This document shows positions 5,783-6,008 of a DNA stretch of 6,008 bases, one piece after another (the first letter of the stretch is position 1; each line of letters starts with the position of its first letter). A program made the translations under genes and the position numbers. The DNA comes from Bacillota bacterium (GTDB lineage: Bacteria; Bacillota; Sulfobacillia; Symbiobacteriales; ZC4RG38), in the NCBI GenBank assembly GCA_003242505.1, contig QGUP01000132.1:1-6008 (forward strand), read 5' to 3'. A model generated the notes under the pieces. That model saw only the letters and a list, made by a program, of their open reading frames with translations, was not told the DNA's origin and ran no database searches.

Positions 5783-5793
5783 GGAGGAAGGAG
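5783..5793 (+). promoter_or_regulatory. Ribosome binding site of the inositol-monophosphatase-like gene
   Basis: GGAGGAAGGAG directly precedes ATG 5794; its GGAGG core (5783-5787) is 6 bases away. The in-frame ATG 5806 would be 12 bases from the nearer AAGGAG, so 5794 is the better start. Confidence 0.6.
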
Positions 5794-6008
5794 ATGGAGC
5801 CCAGCATGCTAGCAGCATACGAGGAAGCCGCTGTCCGGGCGGCCCGGGAGGCCGGCCGCCTGATCCGGGAACAGTACGGCCGGGTCGGCTACGAGACTAA
5901 GTCCAACCCCCACGACATGGTCACGGCGGTGCCCCGGCGGTCGCGGACGCCCATACACCCCCTCAGAACCGAAAACTCCCACGCCGTTCCCTTCCTCCGG
6001 GAGGGGTG
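5794..6008 (+). CDS. Inositol monophosphatase family (SuhB-like), N-terminal part; partial and possibly disrupted
   Basis: The first 46 residues read as the N-terminus of an inositol-monophosphatase-superfamily protein, a Mg-dependent sugar-phosphate phosphatase. A helix AAYEEAAVRAAREAGRLIRE (7-26) is followed by QYGRVGYETKSNPHDMVTAV (27-46), matching the family pattern of helix, Phe/Tyr-Gly, a strand with Lys, then DLVT-x-VD. The family would continue with Asp and a helix leading to the GEE metal motif. Here the frame instead gives PRRSRTPIHPLRTENSHAVP and runs open to the window end with no family resemblance. The base composition also changes, becoming C/A-rich with little third-position bias after about 5950. 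The gene may be interrupted by an inserted element, frameshifted, or joined to foreign sequence at a contig end. The identity of residues 1-46 is likely; the rest should not be trusted as phosphatase. It diverges from the amidohydrolase gene. Confidence 0.65.
   Translation, partial: MEPSMLAAYEEAAVRAAREAGRLIREQYGRVGYETKSNPHDMVTAVPRRSRTPIHPLRTENSHAVPFLREG
5930..6008. mobile_element. Possible insertion-sequence terminus or foreign junction inside the phosphatase gene
   Basis: The resemblance to inositol monophosphatase ends at codon 5929-5931, and the following sequence does not look coding. On the - strand it contains GTGGGAGTTTTCGGTTCTGA (5983-5964), of the GTGGGAGTTTTCGGTT style that I associate with the repeated subterminal motifs of some IS21-family elements, whose tips are TG...CA. 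A TG occurs at 5930-5931. No transposase, inverted-repeat partner or target duplication is visible in 78 bases, so this is only a candidate. Confidence 0.25.

Noticed and set aside
5634..5807. N-terminal extension of the amidohydrolase to ATG 5807
   Set aside because: The 58 extra residues resemble nothing in the family, overlap the divergent gene's start and SD, and ATG 5633 has its own SD right before the first barrel strand.

Overview
The window is very GC-rich and densely coding. Codon third positions are almost all G or C, Shine-Dalgarno (SD) sequences are strong (AGGAGGTGA, GGAGG), and a GTG start is used. The RarA/MgsA and threonine aldolase proteins look like those of Firmicutes and Thermotoga-type bacteria. 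The best guess is a chromosomal segment of a high-GC, possibly thermophilic Firmicute of the Thermaerobacter/Symbiobacterium kind. That assignment is inference from sequence style, not a database result.

Layout. 1-254 is the C-terminal end of a GT4 glycosyltransferase on the + strand. 321-1232 encodes a ten-helix EamA/DMT-type transporter (+). 1233-1419 is non-coding, with a perfect 11-bp hairpin. 1420-2490 encodes a PLP-dependent low-specificity threonine aldolase (+). A short convergent gap with hairpins separates it from a small unrecognised gene on the - strand (2833-2564, 89 aa). That gene diverges from rarA/mgsA (2962-4224, +), and an 11-bp-arm palindrome lies between the two starts. 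4382-4633 encodes an 83-aa protein with two back-to-back glycine zippers, followed by the best intrinsic terminator in the window (4655-4692). A metal-dependent amidohydrolase lies on the - strand (5633-4704). It diverges from the start of an inositol-monophosphatase-family gene (5794, +), whose family resemblance stops at about 5931.

The genes do not form one pathway. They read as ordinary housekeeping and metabolic genes in short transcription units: an envelope or glycan enzyme, a metabolite exporter, amino-acid catabolism, replication-fork maintenance and an orphan hydrolase. No rRNA, tRNA, CRISPR array or complete mobile element is visible. I found no convincing new multi-gene system. 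The best leads are the last ~78 bases, where an inositol monophosphatase appears to be interrupted (possibly an insertion-sequence end or a chimeric contig end), the double glycine-zipper protein, and the small divergent gene with its palindrome.
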